Positions 1-12,155 of a DNA stretch of 64,000 nt are shown here, in pieces (within the stretch, counting starts at the first letter, position 1; each line of letters begins with the position of its first letter). Both the position numbers and the translations under genes were made by a program. The notes below the pieces were generated by a model. It was not told where the DNA came from. It made no database searches and saw only the letters and a program-made list of their open reading frames with translations. This stretch comes from Neurospora intermedia. Lineage: Eukaryota; Ascomycota; Sordariomycetes; Sordariales; Sordariaceae. The stretch is taken from NCBI GenBank assembly GCA_037102815.1, contig BTPP01000008.1, forward strand, positions 2,604,001-2,668,000, given 5' to 3'.

Positions 1-3000
1 CATGGCCGAGTCCCGCTCAGCTTCAAAAGCTGCATGCCAAGCCTGCATACAGGAAGAGTGGCCCCCGTGCCCACAGCCGGGGCAGAGCCACCAGGTTGCG
101 ATGGGCTGGTAGTCATCTTCCCCTTCCCGATCAGGCTGGAGGGAGGAGATGGTTGATTCTGAGGAAGACGGGATAAAGGGAGACGAGTCGCGATGACCGC
201 AGAGCGCGCATGGGGCCGCAGCAGCTTTACACCGCTTACACGTCCATACTGAATCCGTCGACGCCTCGCTGCGATCCAATTCCCTCGCTTTGTTACACGA
301 GCTGCAAAAGAATCCGACTGACACGCCGTTTTGCGCCGGAGTCAAGATGGCTGGGTAATTAATCCCCCAGTCTTTCAGCGCATTCTTCTCCTGACCACCG
401 GGCATGGGCTCGGCGGCCGCGGCGGGCCAACCTTGCATGCATAATTTCCTGAGAAGAGCCGCCTCGACAAAGAGTTTGAGGTTCATGAGGCGGGAGTGAT
501 GCTGCCGAAGGATGGCTGCTGCTTGGTAACTGTCGATGACTTCGTCGGATACCAAAGGCTTGAGGAGGAGGACAATGGCCGAAGCGTTCAAGGCGGAGGA
601 CTTGGCTTCGAAGGCCAGAGTCCGGGATATCAGAGAGTAAGGGTTCAGTGGGGGTGTAGTACTGGAGAAGGAGGAAGCGTGGTTGTGAAGAGGGTAAGGA
701 TACGCAGGATCGGAAGGCCAGGGTAGGTAATCGGTTTCGATTATGTGGGTGGGTTCTGGTTCCGGTTCTTCGGGAAGAGTCGGGGGTTCGTCGGTGATGA
801 CGACGGGTGGTGCGGCATGCAAAGTGTCATTTTCGTTTTGGGAGGGAAAGCTATCGTCGGTAGTGGATTGGGTAATGGCATGGTGCTCGTCAGTATAGGC
901 CGTCATTCCCGTCGTTTCAGTCTCGGTACGGTTGAGCTGCGGGGGCACGACGAAGCGGGGGCGACCGAAGCTGCCCATTTGGAGATCGGACGCTTGTTCG
1001 GAACCGTCGCTGCCTCGGGGGTAGCGGATCTCGGCAAGGGCAGAGCCACGGATGGGCAGGCCGCCGCTGGACTCGACAGAGCTGGCAATGGCGGTTCCTG
1101 TTGTTCCGCAGCCGCGGCGACTACCGGCAGAAACGGAGAGGGCATGCCCGAAGCTGTCATCGGAATCATGGCGCAAAACGGATTTTCTCGGGTCTTCGTG
1201 ACATTTGCGAGGTACGTCGATGGCATTGCCGAGGATTGCTTCGGTGTCGTAGAAATCGTATCCTTCTGTGCTGGCTTGGGTCTGTTCGCTATTGAAGGAG
1301 ACGACGGACAAGGGGACAGAGTCGAGACGGCTACGTTTCTGTGGACCGCGAGGTTGGAGCGCAGGGCCGAGTGCGAAACTGCCAGGCTCCAGAACTGGCG
1401 CCAGCTTCTCGGACTCGGTAACAGGCCGGGCAAGGGGCGTCGGTTGGTTCGAGGTACTCTCCAGCTCTTCTGACAGCAACGACCTGGGATTTGCCTTTCG
1501 CGGTGTATCTGCCCCATCGGTCTGGACTGACATCTGGAAAGGAGGACCCAGCGCGCGTAGCTGGGCCTCCGTCTTCCTCTTCTCGTAGTGATCTAGTCGA
1601 CGTTCCAAGTGGTACTGCCCTCGCCTTCGCAAAATCAGGTCTACCCAGTAAGCGAGAATGCGCCATGACTGGGCAAGCCGGTACTGATTGACACTATCGG
1701 CTGCTTTGGCATAGTGATCGAGGATAGTCCTGACTCGGTCGGGCAGTGGCCTGCCTCCTTCGACGTGTGGCAGCTCCTGGTACAAGACCTCCAAGTAGTT
1801 GATAGTAAGGTATTCGTACACATCGACTGTTGCAGCAGCAGGCAAATGTCCAATGGCCATGGCTTGTTGGGGCTTGTAGGTGCCGGTGACCTTGATGGTC
1901 TGTTCCAACGACAAGACCTCTTCCGAACCGGTCGGGGGTGTGGTGCTCAGGTTGGCTGACCTCGTGCTTGGACGCCGCTTCCGCTGTCGCTTGGGGCCCA
2001 GGAAACTTCCGATAACATCATCTTCAGAATCGCTGCGGCTGACGCCAAACCTGGGAGTGGCAGGACTCGAGCTATAGGAGGGCGCGCTAATGCTGTGGCT
2101 GCTGTCGGCATGTAGCATATGTGGCCGTGGACGATGGGAGGGAGCACGCTCGTCTAGAAACATTAGTACGTCTCCCTGTGACGAGAAAGACATGGTCGAG
2201 ACGGCCTGGCGGTCAAGCACCTTGGGCGCAAAGTTAACATCGCACTGTGTAAAGAGACCATCCTGGCCAACGGTCCACAGAAGATACTGATCGTGCCAAA
2301 GCAGAGCGTTGGGTGAAGTGTCAAACAGCTGGATCTCCCGATACGGCATCGTGGGACGGGCGAGATCCCAGATATGCACCGCATTGATACCAAACTTCTT
2401 CTGACTGCCCTCCCCATACGACATGGCGATCTGGGAAGCCCTCTTGGCCTGGGCCGTCGCTGACCATTGCCCTGGTCTCCAGGCAAGAGAAGCCACGGGT
2501 GCCGGAGTCGATATAGTCCATTTCGGCTTCTGTCTCTTGTCGGGAACCTTGCCCAGGTGCCAAACATGACACTTGCTGTCCCATCCAGCACTCACGAGAT
2601 GTTCGCCGTCGGGATGCCAGGCAATCGAAGTACACGACTTCTCGTGGGCGTTGATCCTGAGGACGGGCGCATTGTACTTGCGCATGTCCCATTGGAGGAT
2701 GGTGCCCTGATCAGTTGAGCAGGCAAAGACAAAGCCATCTTTGGGAGACCAGCGGACCTGGCGCACGCCGTCTGCGTTGCACTTGTAGGCGTGGACGGGA
2801 CGGAAAGTGGCGCCGGTTCGCGAGGGGATCGGGTTACGGATATCGAAGCAGCGGACGATGCCGTCTTGGCTGCCAGACAACAGGTAGCTGGCCCGGTGAG
2901 GGTTAACGTCGAGGGTGTTGACCTGTCGAGAGTCTTCGCGAATCTGGAGAGACTCGAGCGGGGATCCGGTAGCCCAGGCCTCGCTGGCGCGCACCAGGTC

Positions 3001-3462
3001 GTACTGGAAGATCTTGCCGCTGCCACATGCCGTGAAGACGGTCGGGTTGCCGCCAGCAGGGCCCCATTTGACATCTCTGATAGCTAACTGATCTGGGCTT
3101 CCTCCCTGGAGAAGCGAGCGAAGATCGATCCCCTCACGAATGCTGAGGCCGTCAAAGGTGACGGTTCGTAGCGCATGGCGGCCAGCAAGAACAGCTGATC
3201 GGCCATCCGGGGACCTGTCTATGCACTCGAGGGGTTGGCCAGCCTGGTATGAGGCATTCTGGGCGGCAGTGGGACGTTGACGATAGTTGGAGATGGCGGT
3301 CAGGCCGCCGCTGGGGTTGCTGGTAATGTTAGAGCCGTGAGAAGTGCCATTGGCAACCGAGGACGACGGCGTGTTCTCATGCGAATTGTTGGCCGAAGAA
3401 GAGTCGGGGTTGTTGTTAGTCTTGCCCAGCAGCTTGCGCATGATATTGCCCTGGTTATACAT
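1..3462 (-). CDS. rtc1: Rtc1/Sea2 (WDR24-like) WD40 and RING-like protein, C-terminus cut by window edge
   Basis: Open without a stop or intron from an ATG at 3462 down to base 1 (at least 1154 residues); a TGA lies in frame six codons upstream. A Ser/Asn-rich N-terminus starts MYNQGNIMRKLLGK. WD40-type repeats fill about residues 60-430, for example the blade containing HVWHL and the segment ending ILQWDMRKYNAPV. A long Ser/Pro-rich, probably disordered region follows (about 620-1000). From about residue 1050 there are paired cysteines CSSC, CKRC and CALC, then CPGCGHGGHSSC, the RING-like zinc-binding end typical of Rtc1/WDR24. In yeast this protein (Sea2) is part of the vacuolar SEACAT complex (GATOR2 in animals) that promotes TORC1 signalling. 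The family call is seen directly in the architecture; the role is from the family. The last residues lie outside the window. Confidence 0.93.
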   Translation of the reverse strand, partial: MYNQGNIMRKLLGKTNNNPDSSSANNSHENTPSSSVANGTSHGSNITSNPSGGLTAISNYRQRPTAAQNASYQAGQPLECIDRSPDGRSAVLAGRHALRTVTFDGLSIREGIDLRSLLQGGSPDQLAIRDVKWGPAGGNPTVFTACGSGKIFQYDLVRASEAWATGSPLESLQIREDSRQVNTLDVNPHRASYLLSGSQDGIVRCFDIRNPIPSRTGATFRPVHAYKCNADGVRQVRWSPKDGFVFACSTDQGTILQWDMRKYNAPVLRINAHEKSCTSIAWHPDGEHLVSAGWDSKCHVWHLGKVPDKRQKPKWTISTPAPVASLAWRPGQWSATAQAKRASQIAMSYGEGSQKKFGINAVHIWDLARPTMPYREIQLFDTSPNALLWHDQYLLWTVGQDGLFTQCDVNFAPKVLDRQAVSTMSFSSQGDVLMFLDERAPSHRPRPHMLHADSSHSISAPSYSSSPATPRFGVSRSDSEDDVIGSFLGPKRQRKRRPSTRSANLSTTPPTGSEEVLSLEQTIKVTGTYKPQQAMAIGHLPAAATVDVYEYLTINYLEVLYQELPHVEGGRPLPDRVRTILDHYAKAADSVNQYRLAQSWRILAYWVDLILRRRGQYHLERRLDHYEKRKTEAQLRALGPPFQMSVQTDGADTPRKANPRSLLSEELESTSNQPTPLARPVTESEKLAPVLEPGSFALGPALQPRGPQKRSRLDSVPLSVVSFNSEQTQASTEGYDFYDTEAILGNAIDVPRKCHEDPRKSVLRHDSDDSFGHALSVSAGSRRGCGTTGTAIASSVESSGGLPIRGSALAEIRYPRGSDGSEQASDLQMGSFGRPRFVVPPQLNRTETETTGMTAYTDEHHAITQSTTDDSFPSQNENDTLHAAPPVVITDEPPTLPEEPEPEPTHIIETDYLPWPSDPAYPYPLHNHASSFSSTTPPLNPYSLISRTLAFEAKSSALNASAIVLLLKPLVSDEVIDSYQAAAILRQHHSRLMNLKLFVEAALLRKLCMQGWPAAAAEPMPGGQEKNALKDWGINYPAILTPAQNGVSVGFFCSSCNKARELDRSEASTDSVWTCKRCKAAAAPCALCGHRDSSPFIPSSSESTISSLQPDREGEDDYQPIATWWLCPGCGHGGHSSCMQAWHAAFEAERDSAM

Positions 3463-4143
3463 GGCCGTGGTCCGTGTTGTTGTGGTTCAGATTGTTGTTT
3501 TTACTATGTGATGTCGTCGTGTGTCTCGCGAGGCCGTGACGCCGTCGAGAGCATCTTCTCTTCTTCGCTGGACCTTCAGGGCGCGGCCGAGGAACGTTGG
3601 AGGGCGTCAATGAGTGGTGACATTGGAAGGAATGGGATATCTCGCCAAGGTCTCCTCGGTGAGGAATGCGCCGGTGATGTTGTGGTGGTGATGTGATGTC
3701 GTCGTGGGATGTTCTTGCTCTGTAGTTGGAATGTTTTGGTGGGGTTGATGGAGGGAAGCTATTCCCAGGCAAGTGGAATGATGCCACAATGCCTGCCGGC
3801 TGTCCCCTGCTTGCGGCTATTCTGCCAGCCTTGACCGCTAAGATCTTCCTTCCATCAGAGCTGCCTGCCGTTAGCGCATCTCGTCTGTTGTCAGCGCGTC
3901 AGTCCACTGAACAACTGAACTTGAAGCTTCCACTCGACTCGGCTTCCAGCCTTCTGTTCCCTTCCATTTCATCATCACCAGAACATTGCCGCCCACTGTT
4001 TACCTACACCGACGGCACACATCAGCTATACTACCTCAGCCTCGCCAACATTAACCATTGACTTTACGCGACTTCTACCAGTACTACCGGTTCAGACCCC
4101 GCGTGAACACAGAACGAGCTCCTCACTTTCATCGGGCGCCACC
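3463..4143. promoter_or_regulatory. shared upstream region of the divergent rtc1 and cactin genes
   Basis: 681 bases separate the two divergent start codons. It is likely to hold both 5' leaders and a bidirectional promoter. The cactin side is pyrimidine-rich and ends in a good Kozak context (CGCCACCATGA). No TATA box or named operator stands out, so this is positional inference. Confidence 0.45.
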
Positions 4144-5942
4144 ATGAACCCCGACCGACAGGCCATGATCGCCGGCTTGGGCAAAGGTCGAGACCGAGAC
4201 AACAAACGAGACATCACTGCCCCCAGACTCGACAACAACAACCGCATCTCGAAACCCCAATACAAGCCCTCCTCGAAACCCATCACGGGTTCCAACAGTA
4301 CCCCGGTCGGCAGCTCTGGCCCCGGCAAATACCTTACCCAGGACGAGCAGTCGGAGCAATTCGTCGCCGACGAGGACAAGTTCGTGCTCAAGCAAGCAAA
4401 GAAGAAGGCCGATATCCGCGTCAGAGAACGGCGCGCAAAGCCCATCGACTACCTTGCCTTCAACCTCCGCTTCATCGACACCGACCGCGATGTCTTCGAC
4501 GACCACGATGACGACGTCGATATCCCCGTGCCCTCTCCCGAGAGAGTCCTCCAGAACCTGAACGAGTCCCAGCTGAAGGAGTTGGAGGAGGATATCAAGT
4601 CATATGATACCCTCGAGACAAACCGCCGCAACAAGGAGTACTGGTCAGCCCTGTTCATTCTGTGTGACGACAAGCGAAACAAACTCAAACCACAAGGAGT
4701 AGAGGGACGTGCCGTCAACACAGTGGCTGCTGATGTTGACAGGATTCTGGCACCCAAGACGTTGGAGCAGTTGGAGGCGTTGGAGAAGCAGATCAGGGCG
4801 AAGCTACAGTCCAACGAGCCCATCGATACCGACTACTGGCAATCCTTACTCAAGAGTCTGCTGGTATACAAGGCAAAGGCAAAGCTGAAGCAGGTGTGCT
4901 TGGAGATCAAGGCCGCTCGCGTCGAGGTCCTCAAGGCTAAGGACCCCGAGAGGGCGAAAGCCTTGGAACAAGCCGACGCCCTCCCTGATGCCGCCCTCAC
5001 TTTGACCTCGGGCCCTTCCAAAGCCTTGAGCCGCTCTACCGCCTCGACATCAACTCCACTCGCTGCATCCTCCAGCAACAGCAGCAGCAGCACTGCCCCG
5101 CCCCCAGGTACCGCTCGCTTCGCCTCCACCGGCAATGAAGACTTCTCCCAAGCCACCAAGGCCCTCTACGACCGGGAAGTCGCCCGCGGCTTCCTCGAAG
5201 GCGAAGAGATCTTCACGGCCGAAGAATCCCTGACCTCCAACCCCAAGCCCGTGTGGGCCGACAAGTACCGTCCCCGCAAGCCGCGCTACTTCAATCGCGT
5301 TCTGATGGGCTACGAATGGAACAAGTACAACCAGACGCACTACGACCACGACAACCCGCCGCCCAAGGTCGTGCAGGGGTACAAGTTCAACATCTTCTAT
5401 CCCGACCTGATTGACAAGACCAAGGCGCCCACATTCAAGATCATCAGGGAGGGCGGGAGACGCAGAGGAGAGAGCTTTGCGCCCGCGGGCAAGGAGGATA
5501 CCTGCTTGATCAGGTTCGTGGCCGGACCACCGTATGAGGATATTGCGTTTAGGATTGTGGACAGGGAGTGGGATTATAGCGCCAAGAAGGAGAGGGGGTT
5601 CAAGAGTAGTTTTGACAAGGTGAGTTGTCCTAGGTTGTGGGTTGTGGTGGGCGACATTGCTGTTTGGCCGGTGGGCTGTTGGTGACGGCGTTGGTTCCGA
5701 TGACTACGTTGGCCTATTACCACGGCCCCTTTAACAGGCCAACGCTATACTTTTCCACGCCATCCAGCATCCGCCAGTTACCCGTGCGTTTTTGGCCTTA
5801 CCGTTCTTGTACTAACCCGTTACTTGTGTGTAGGGCATCCTTCAACTACACTTTCAGTTCAAAAAGGTTGGTGATCTGGTCTCCCTTTTGGTTGCACCGG
5901 CCAAGGCTAACAGTGTCTGTGCAGATTTACTACAGAAAGTAA
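4144..5942 (+). CDS. cactin family protein (three exons)
   Basis: Exons 4144-5619, 5834-5866 and 5925-5942 give 508 residues. Both introns are GT-AG: 5620-5833 (GTGAGT...TAG, 214 bases, CTAAC branch site near 5812) and 5867-5924 (ends CAG). Middle region: KPIDYLAFNLRFID, then a charged helical segment with LKELEEDIKSYDTLE and EYWSALFILCDD, and DTDYWQSLLKSLLVYKAKAKL; this matches the cactin central domain. C-terminal region: RKPRYFNRVLMGYEWNKYNQ through CLIRFVAGPPYEDIAFRIVDREWDY, completed by the two tiny exons as GILQLHFQFKKIYYRK, which is the cactin C-terminal domain. In other fungi and animals cactin associates with the spliceosome and telomere/heterochromatin functions. The very small last exons (33 and 18 bases) are easy for gene finders to miss; reading through the first intron would give a false C-terminus ending near 5685. 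Confidence 0.93.
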
Positions 5943-8900
5943 AAGAAGCCCAGTGCCATATGACCACCGCCTTCTGGAATGCTGGTCCGGCCTGCGGCGA
6001 AGCCTTCGGCTGGTCTTTTGGTCTGGTTTCTTCGGTGTCGTGTTCTATAGGTCGATATGGGACCGCGGAAGCTGCTGCGGCCCGTCTGGGCTCGATCCCT
6101 GTCCCCAGTCTTTGGATGAACTGGGCGCATTGTCTGATTATGAAAGAACACACGAGAGAGCTTCCAAGTGCGGTGTGTTGTGGGAGGGCTGCTACACCGC
6201 CAACCGGGGACGACGGGAACGAACACGGGGCACAGATGAGACGATTTCAAGGCTTCGTCTAGAAGGGTGGGGATGATGCCGTTCCCCGGGTAGACCGGGG
6301 CATCGGGGCTGGATGCCGGCAGCATTCTGGTCTTCTGGGTGGATGTCATTGTCTTGTCTCGCGACAGTCGAGCGGCACGTCAGCGGGCACTCCTGAAGTG
6401 GAGGGATCATGGATGGAGACGGGACTGGACCGGCTCCTCTCCGTATGCGACAACCCGAACTTTTGGAGCTTACTAGATCCCTGGTGCGATGGTGTGCGAC
6501 TGGATGATTCATGTTTCTTCGGACTATCGGATTTTGCGAGAAAAGAACGAGATATCCGTCTCCCGTCTGTCTGTCTCTCTGCCTAGGTGTCTGGGCACCG
6601 GCGAGACAGGACCAGGTGTCAGCCCAACCCTGGAGACGGAGAAGCACAGAGCAGTCCGGATGTCATGTCAATCGATCAGCCGTTCATCTTGCAGTCAGCC
6701 TGCCAGTCTGTCAATTTTGTCAGATGGTGAAGGGTGGGAGGAGTGTTTCGTTGTCTGGACACCTGGAGATGACGCAGGGCACACTGCACTATCAAGACAC
6801 GTTCCACAGGATAGCTACAGTCTGAGGCTTTCTTGAGGCTGGCAGAAATAACCGGGGTGGCTTTTCTCTCGATCTTCCTCCGTGGCATGGAGATAAGGGG
6901 TGGCCTGGTCTGCGAGGCGTCGGTCACCGTCAGAGACGTGGAAGCTGGCTGCCTCGGGGTCGGCCGGTAAATGAAGCCAAGCCCAATTTTCGATTCACGC
7001 TCATCATTTGTTCGACACATCCTTCTAGAATGAAACAAAGTCTATGTTTTGCATGTCACAAGATATTACTATTACGAGGTCATGGCACCGTGCAAGCCGT
7101 GCAAGCCCGAAGCCGTGTGGAGAGAGATGATGAGAGACCGGGCTGAGTGCGCACGTCAATCAGTACGCAGTCGACCTGTTGTTCAGTTATTCTTGCGCCT
7201 CTGCCCTTGGGAAACATTGACCTCTTGACCTCTTGAACGGCCATCTCTTGTGTTGAAAACTCCGCCGTGTCTTCCATGGCCCGTCTGCCCACTAAAGGCT
7301 TTATGCCAGCACAGAGTGACAATGGTGGGAATCACTGATTGGGCCGTTTCAAAAAAAAAAGACCACCTCTTAGCACCACCACGAGTGGCTGCACCTTTCC
7401 GTTAGGATCTGGCTACGGCCAGCCAATTCTGTCCGTCCTTGTGGCATCTTCCCTTTGTGTCTGGCCTGCAATGGACCTAGGACTCGCTGACGACACCGGC
7501 GTGCCGCTGGCTGACTGGCTGGAAGCTTCCCATTGCCGCAGAGAGAGCCTCACTCTGATACGCCCAAGTCTACTCCCACTGCTGTCGCTGTCCTAGCTCA
7601 TGCTGCCGTCATTGACCGCTTCCACGGCTCCCAGAGTTCCAGACAATAGCTCTTCTTCGCTTCTGCCGGTAACCCTGAGCGCTGGCCAGCCAAGGCCCAG
7701 TTAGAGGGAGTCACAATGCCCGACTATGAGATTGTTAGAGCTGAACTTGTTTTGTCCTCTCAAGGTCTGGCCATTTTTACCCCAAACCGAAACTGTTGAT
7801 TGTGTGGATTGTGTCGTCAATTATCCTTCGCTTAAGGATTGTTTACCCACCTACACACTAGGTAGGTAAACAACAGCTTGAACAACAACGACATGGACGA
7901 CATGAACAGACCAAATCTTCGGACCCCCCCTTCCTACTTCCCCTACTGCCCCTTTCGAACAAGCCACACTTCAAACTGCATCACGGGCAAGCATGCTTCT
8001 TAGTCGCTGACCGCCAAGTTTTCCTCCACTGCAGTTCTGGCGTCGCCTTTCTTCAACGTCAAGTTACGGTGGGCTTGACACTGTAGAGCCAGGTATCAGG
8101 TCTTGGCTTGAAAGCACCAGGCATACCGAGCAGGGGTCCAAAACCCCGGTCGTCAATTCTGTCACTTTTCTTTTTCTTCTATCGTGCCGCCTTCCCTGTC
8201 TTTGCTGCCGGCTCTGCCATGTAGGCAGTATGTGAGAATTATTGCACGCACTGGTACACTCGCAGAAGATGAAAATCATGGGCATGGGTGCTGCTGTGGC
8301 CTGCTGTCTGGGGTTGTGACGAGCACCGAACCCTTCTCATTTCCTTCTCACAGGTACCTCACCTAGGAGACTGAGGGAGGGGTGTCCATAACACAGTCGA
8401 TCCGGCGCCGATTGGTCAACGTACCTGAGTACCTTACCTTCTTTACTTTCACCTTCGTCCCCAGAAGCAAGCCACGCAGAGCTACTGCCTATAGCGTGTT
8501 GATCTTCAACTCTACGGTTTCGTTTGTTCTACCTCTTCCACCGTAGAAAACATGCCGTGTAGAGTGCGCATGGCCACACCATGTACACACACAGCAATAA
8601 ACTGGAAGCCAGGCCATGGCACAACGGCCGCACCCTCATACAAGCCAGGAATGGAAGGTATCGCAAACCCACCCGGTACTCTCTCCTTGCGCCCGCTCCC
8701 GCCGGATGTGGAGGTAGATGTCTGGTCCACCAAACAAAAGTGAACAAACTGTGTTGGCAGAACCCTCACTCACTGAAGGCAAGGCATGGCAGTGTCCTCC
8801 CTTGGGATGTACACCACCGCACTCAGTACACACTTTGGCCCCCCCCCTGTTCTGCTTGGCTTGAGATACCCACCCCTTACTGCTACTGACATGGATGGAG

Positions 8901-9225
8901 CTTCAACAACATAGCCAGATGTTGCTATACGTCCAGTATCTGCATAGCTCCATGTCCTTGTATCGATCTTCTTTCCCCTGGTCCCTGGTCCTGGCAGATA
9001 CAGACATACACCTACATACTTCAACTGCCAGTCAACAGCCGTTTTGCCTGATAACTGAGACATCTGGACCTCACACCTTCAATATCAAATCAGTTTCTCC
9101 CCACACTTGAAGAAAAGCATACATACTTAGGCCAACAACCTTCGTTGTCTTGGATCACCAACATTTGATCAAAGCCATTCTTCTCTTCTTTCTTCCCTGG
9201 CTCACTTAGCAACGACACTTCAGTA
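5943..9225. other. intergenic region between cactin and the forkhead gene
   Basis: About 3.3 kb with no convincing gene. Open frames are short and lack family resemblance on both strands. It should contain the cactin 3' UTR and the forkhead promoter and 5' leader. The part from about 7.6 to 9.2 kb is pyrimidine-rich and has several TACC/GGTA-type short palindromes such as CTAGGTAGGTA (near 7858) and GGTACCTCACCTAGG (near 8353). No tRNA or 5S rRNA was recognised. Confidence 0.5.
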
Positions 9226-11233
9226 ATGGACACGGAATCAACTACCGAAAACGAACACCCAACAACATCAGACACAATGGACTCCTCAAACTCATACATG
9301 TTATCACTACAGGCCACCAGAAGCCAGACCAGCAGCCCGGTTGCATGTGTGGGAGGCATGACGGAAGGAAAAACTCAGGTTGGCACATCACTATGGAACC
9401 CTTCGGTCCGGGCGCAAACCGGGAGTGACGAGTTCGAGCACTATGCCTTCCACAGCACCGCAGGCTCCTCAACAGCACCTACAAATGGGTACGGAGGACT
9501 TACACAACAGTGTCTGTCCAGCCAGTCATCGCCCCGCAGCTGGAGTTCACCAGACCATCACTTTCGTCCGGTCTCTGCCTCAGGTTCTGGCTCTTCTTGG
9601 GGTTCCTACCCGGCGGAGCAGTCATACGCTGGGGTCGCTGGCAGGCAGACGAACACCCCCCCACCACAATTTCCATCCAAGACCTTTTCGAGAGAGAACC
9701 ACAACGCCTCGACAACAACTTCATATCCTCCCACCGGTTCCTTCTTTCCCAGTCACCACTATCCCACTCATAACAGCATCTCCTCACTTTCTCAAGAGTC
9801 GGAATACCCCCCTTCTCCCTGCAGTTCCATTCCCAATAACTTCAAGCTCGACTGCGACTCAGACACCTCCATGTTGAGCACCGCCCCCGCCTCCGAGGCC
9901 GGCGATAACTTTCTTGTCAGCAACCCATATCCTGCGTACAATCTCCTTGGTGACAGCAACATGAATGGCATAAGCACCTGCAGTAGCGTCTCCAGCCCGG
10001 TTTCCCCCTCGGCTAGCCTTGATAGTACCCCGACTACTGCCTCTATTCTCCCCGGCAACAACAAAGCCGAGCTGCCCTATGCGCAGCTTATCTACAAAGC
10101 GTTCATGAGCACCCCCAACAGGGCCATGACACTGCAGGATATCTACCAATGGTTCCGCGAGAACACCGAAAAGGGCAAGAGTGATACAAAAGGGTGGCAG
10201 AACAGTATCCGTCACAATCTGTCCATGAACCATGTGGGTGTTCCCTCCCTCTGATCCCACAGTCACTATTATATCAGCTAACACTCATCAGGCGTTCACC
10301 AAACGAGAGCGCAAGCCCGAAGGCAGTACCAACACCAACATGAACGATGAAGACAATAACGCCGCCACAGACTCCAACAACAGTGATAACAAAAAGTCCA
10401 CCGAGTGGTATCTCGAGCCTTGGGCAATTAAAGGCGGCGTCCAGTCTACCACACGCTACCGTAAGGGCAACCACGCTTCGCGAAGGGCTGCGGCAGCCTC
10501 GGCCTGCAACGCCTCCCGCCGCCACATGAAGGACGGCAAGTACGATTTGTACAGCACCGGCATGTCCACTCTTTATCGCTCTTCGCCCTCCCTTGCCAAC
10601 CGTAACAAGATCTCCAAGTCGAGCAACCGCGCTACACTTCGTAGCAACGGAACGGCTCCTACGGAATTGCAAATGCACTACTATACCTCTAGCCATCACA
10701 TCCCTCAACAACATCCCTTCGGAGTCAGCATGGTTACCTCTGCGCCTGAGCAACACTACAACCCGTATATGTCTCCCGTCTCTTCAAGGCCGGCGGTGAC
10801 GCATGGTTTGCCAGAAATACTGTCCATGTCTGCTACCTCTGCCCCTTCCTGCGCCGCTGACTTTTACGAGTCCTACACCGACCCTGCCATCCTTGCCTCT
10901 TCGCTCGAGCAACAGCAACAGCAACAGCAACAACAAGGCCAAGCTCAAAGGGAGGCGTCGGAGCCGATTTCGGTGATGAACGAGCCTATGACTCCCGAGG
11001 CCAGTTTCGGCAGCCCTCCGCTCATGGCGACGAACCCCACGAGTAATAGCGCGAGTTACTATCCCAGCCCTGAGGATCACGCCATGAGCTTTGCCAGTGT
11101 TCACCACCACGCCGGGTATCATCAGCCTCAAGTCTACCAGGGCGAGTCCCGGTATGGCCATCACAACGGCTGGGAACATGCCCAGGGCGTGGCGGTTCCA
11201 GCTACGGGAATGATGTATGGGCATTATGCATAG
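9226..11233 (+). CDS. forkhead-domain transcription factor
   Basis: Exons 9226-10233 and 10292-11233, joined across a 58-base GT-AG intron (branch GCTAAC near 10277), give about 649 residues. The first 280 residues are Ser/Thr/Pro-rich and probably disordered. The forkhead (winged-helix) domain begins near residue 281: KAELPYAQLIYKAFMSTPNR, then LQDIYQWFRENTEKGKSDTK, and the recognition-helix signature WQNSIRHNLSMN. The intron falls just after this helix (after Asn-His) and exon 2 continues with AFTKRERK and, later, STEWYLEPWAIKGG. The start lacks the usual KPPYSYA; the -ELPYAQ- form marks a divergent fungal forkhead subfamily. Exon 2 has an RKGNHASRRAAAASA basic stretch, nine glutamines (10910-10936) and a His/Tyr-rich end. 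Expected to be a nuclear DNA-binding regulator; targets are unknown. Confidence 0.92.
10910..10936 (+). repeat. CAA/CAG microsatellite coding for nine glutamines
   Basis: Alternating CAA and CAG codons inside the forkhead gene; such tracts often vary in length between strains. Confidence 0.9.
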
Positions 11234-12124
11234 ATGCTGGCACTTGAGCACAAAACGGCGAAGAGATAGGCGGCGGCTTGATGCTACGACTGCCAGGCAC
11301 CCAGGAGGCCAAATTGTACCAATACCAATATTACGATCATGAGGTCACGACACAACAACACAGGGGCACACAGAAGGCGATACCCAAAAAAACTTGCTTT
11401 TGATTTACTAGGTACCTAGATTTGGAGGGGGGTTGTTTCCTATTTTCTTTTCTCCATCCGTATTTTCCTCTCTTTTTCTTCTTCGTGTTTCGCAGCTGCT
11501 CGCAAAACCAGTCTGGCAAGCAGCGTCAAGAGATGGACACTGGGCCCAGGTAGTGGTTCCCTTGTCACCGCTGCAATGATCTACACTACAGCCAAAGCTT
11601 GAATGGGGAAGGGACTACCAGACAAGGACAGGGGCAGGACAAACATTAGGTATCCTCCACATGTCTCCCTTGTTGGCCTCTGCAGCTCTGCTCGCTCCCT
11701 CCCAGGCTTGGCTTTCTCTCCCTTCCCTTGCCTGGTGAATGGGCAGCACTCAACATCAAACACCAGTTCTTGCCACCTCCACAATCTATCTTCACTTCAC
11801 TGTTCCGGCTGTCATCTCTTCGCGCACATATCCAGAGGGCCAGACCCGTAGGTGGCGATATGATGACCTGGACGAAGCTGGACATGGATGGATGGATATG
11901 TGAGCTTCTCAACTGTTCTCGCTACATGTTTTTCCCTTTGTTCTTTCCACTTTACCTAACGTTTCACAGCCTGCGTTGTCTTCAAGCTTCAAGGATTGTT
12001 TATTTTCCCCGCTTTTTCCATTCCGCTATGAGATACAGCGAGGGAGGGGATGGGGTCTAGGTGCTTTGGGGTGGCGATGTGGGGTTTTCATGACGGACAT
12101 TTTGACTGCTTGCTGCCGCGTTTG

Positions 12125-12126
<2 letters not shown>

Positions 12127-12155
<29 letters not shown>
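12127..12155 (+). repeat. poly-T tract (29 T)
   Basis: Uninterrupted run of 29 T in non-coding DNA. Confidence 0.95.

Noticed and set aside
745-1517. Two 200-240 codon open frames on both strands inside the first gene
   Set aside because: They are shadows of the rtc1 coding frame, whose minus-strand translation has clear WD40 and RING-like features.
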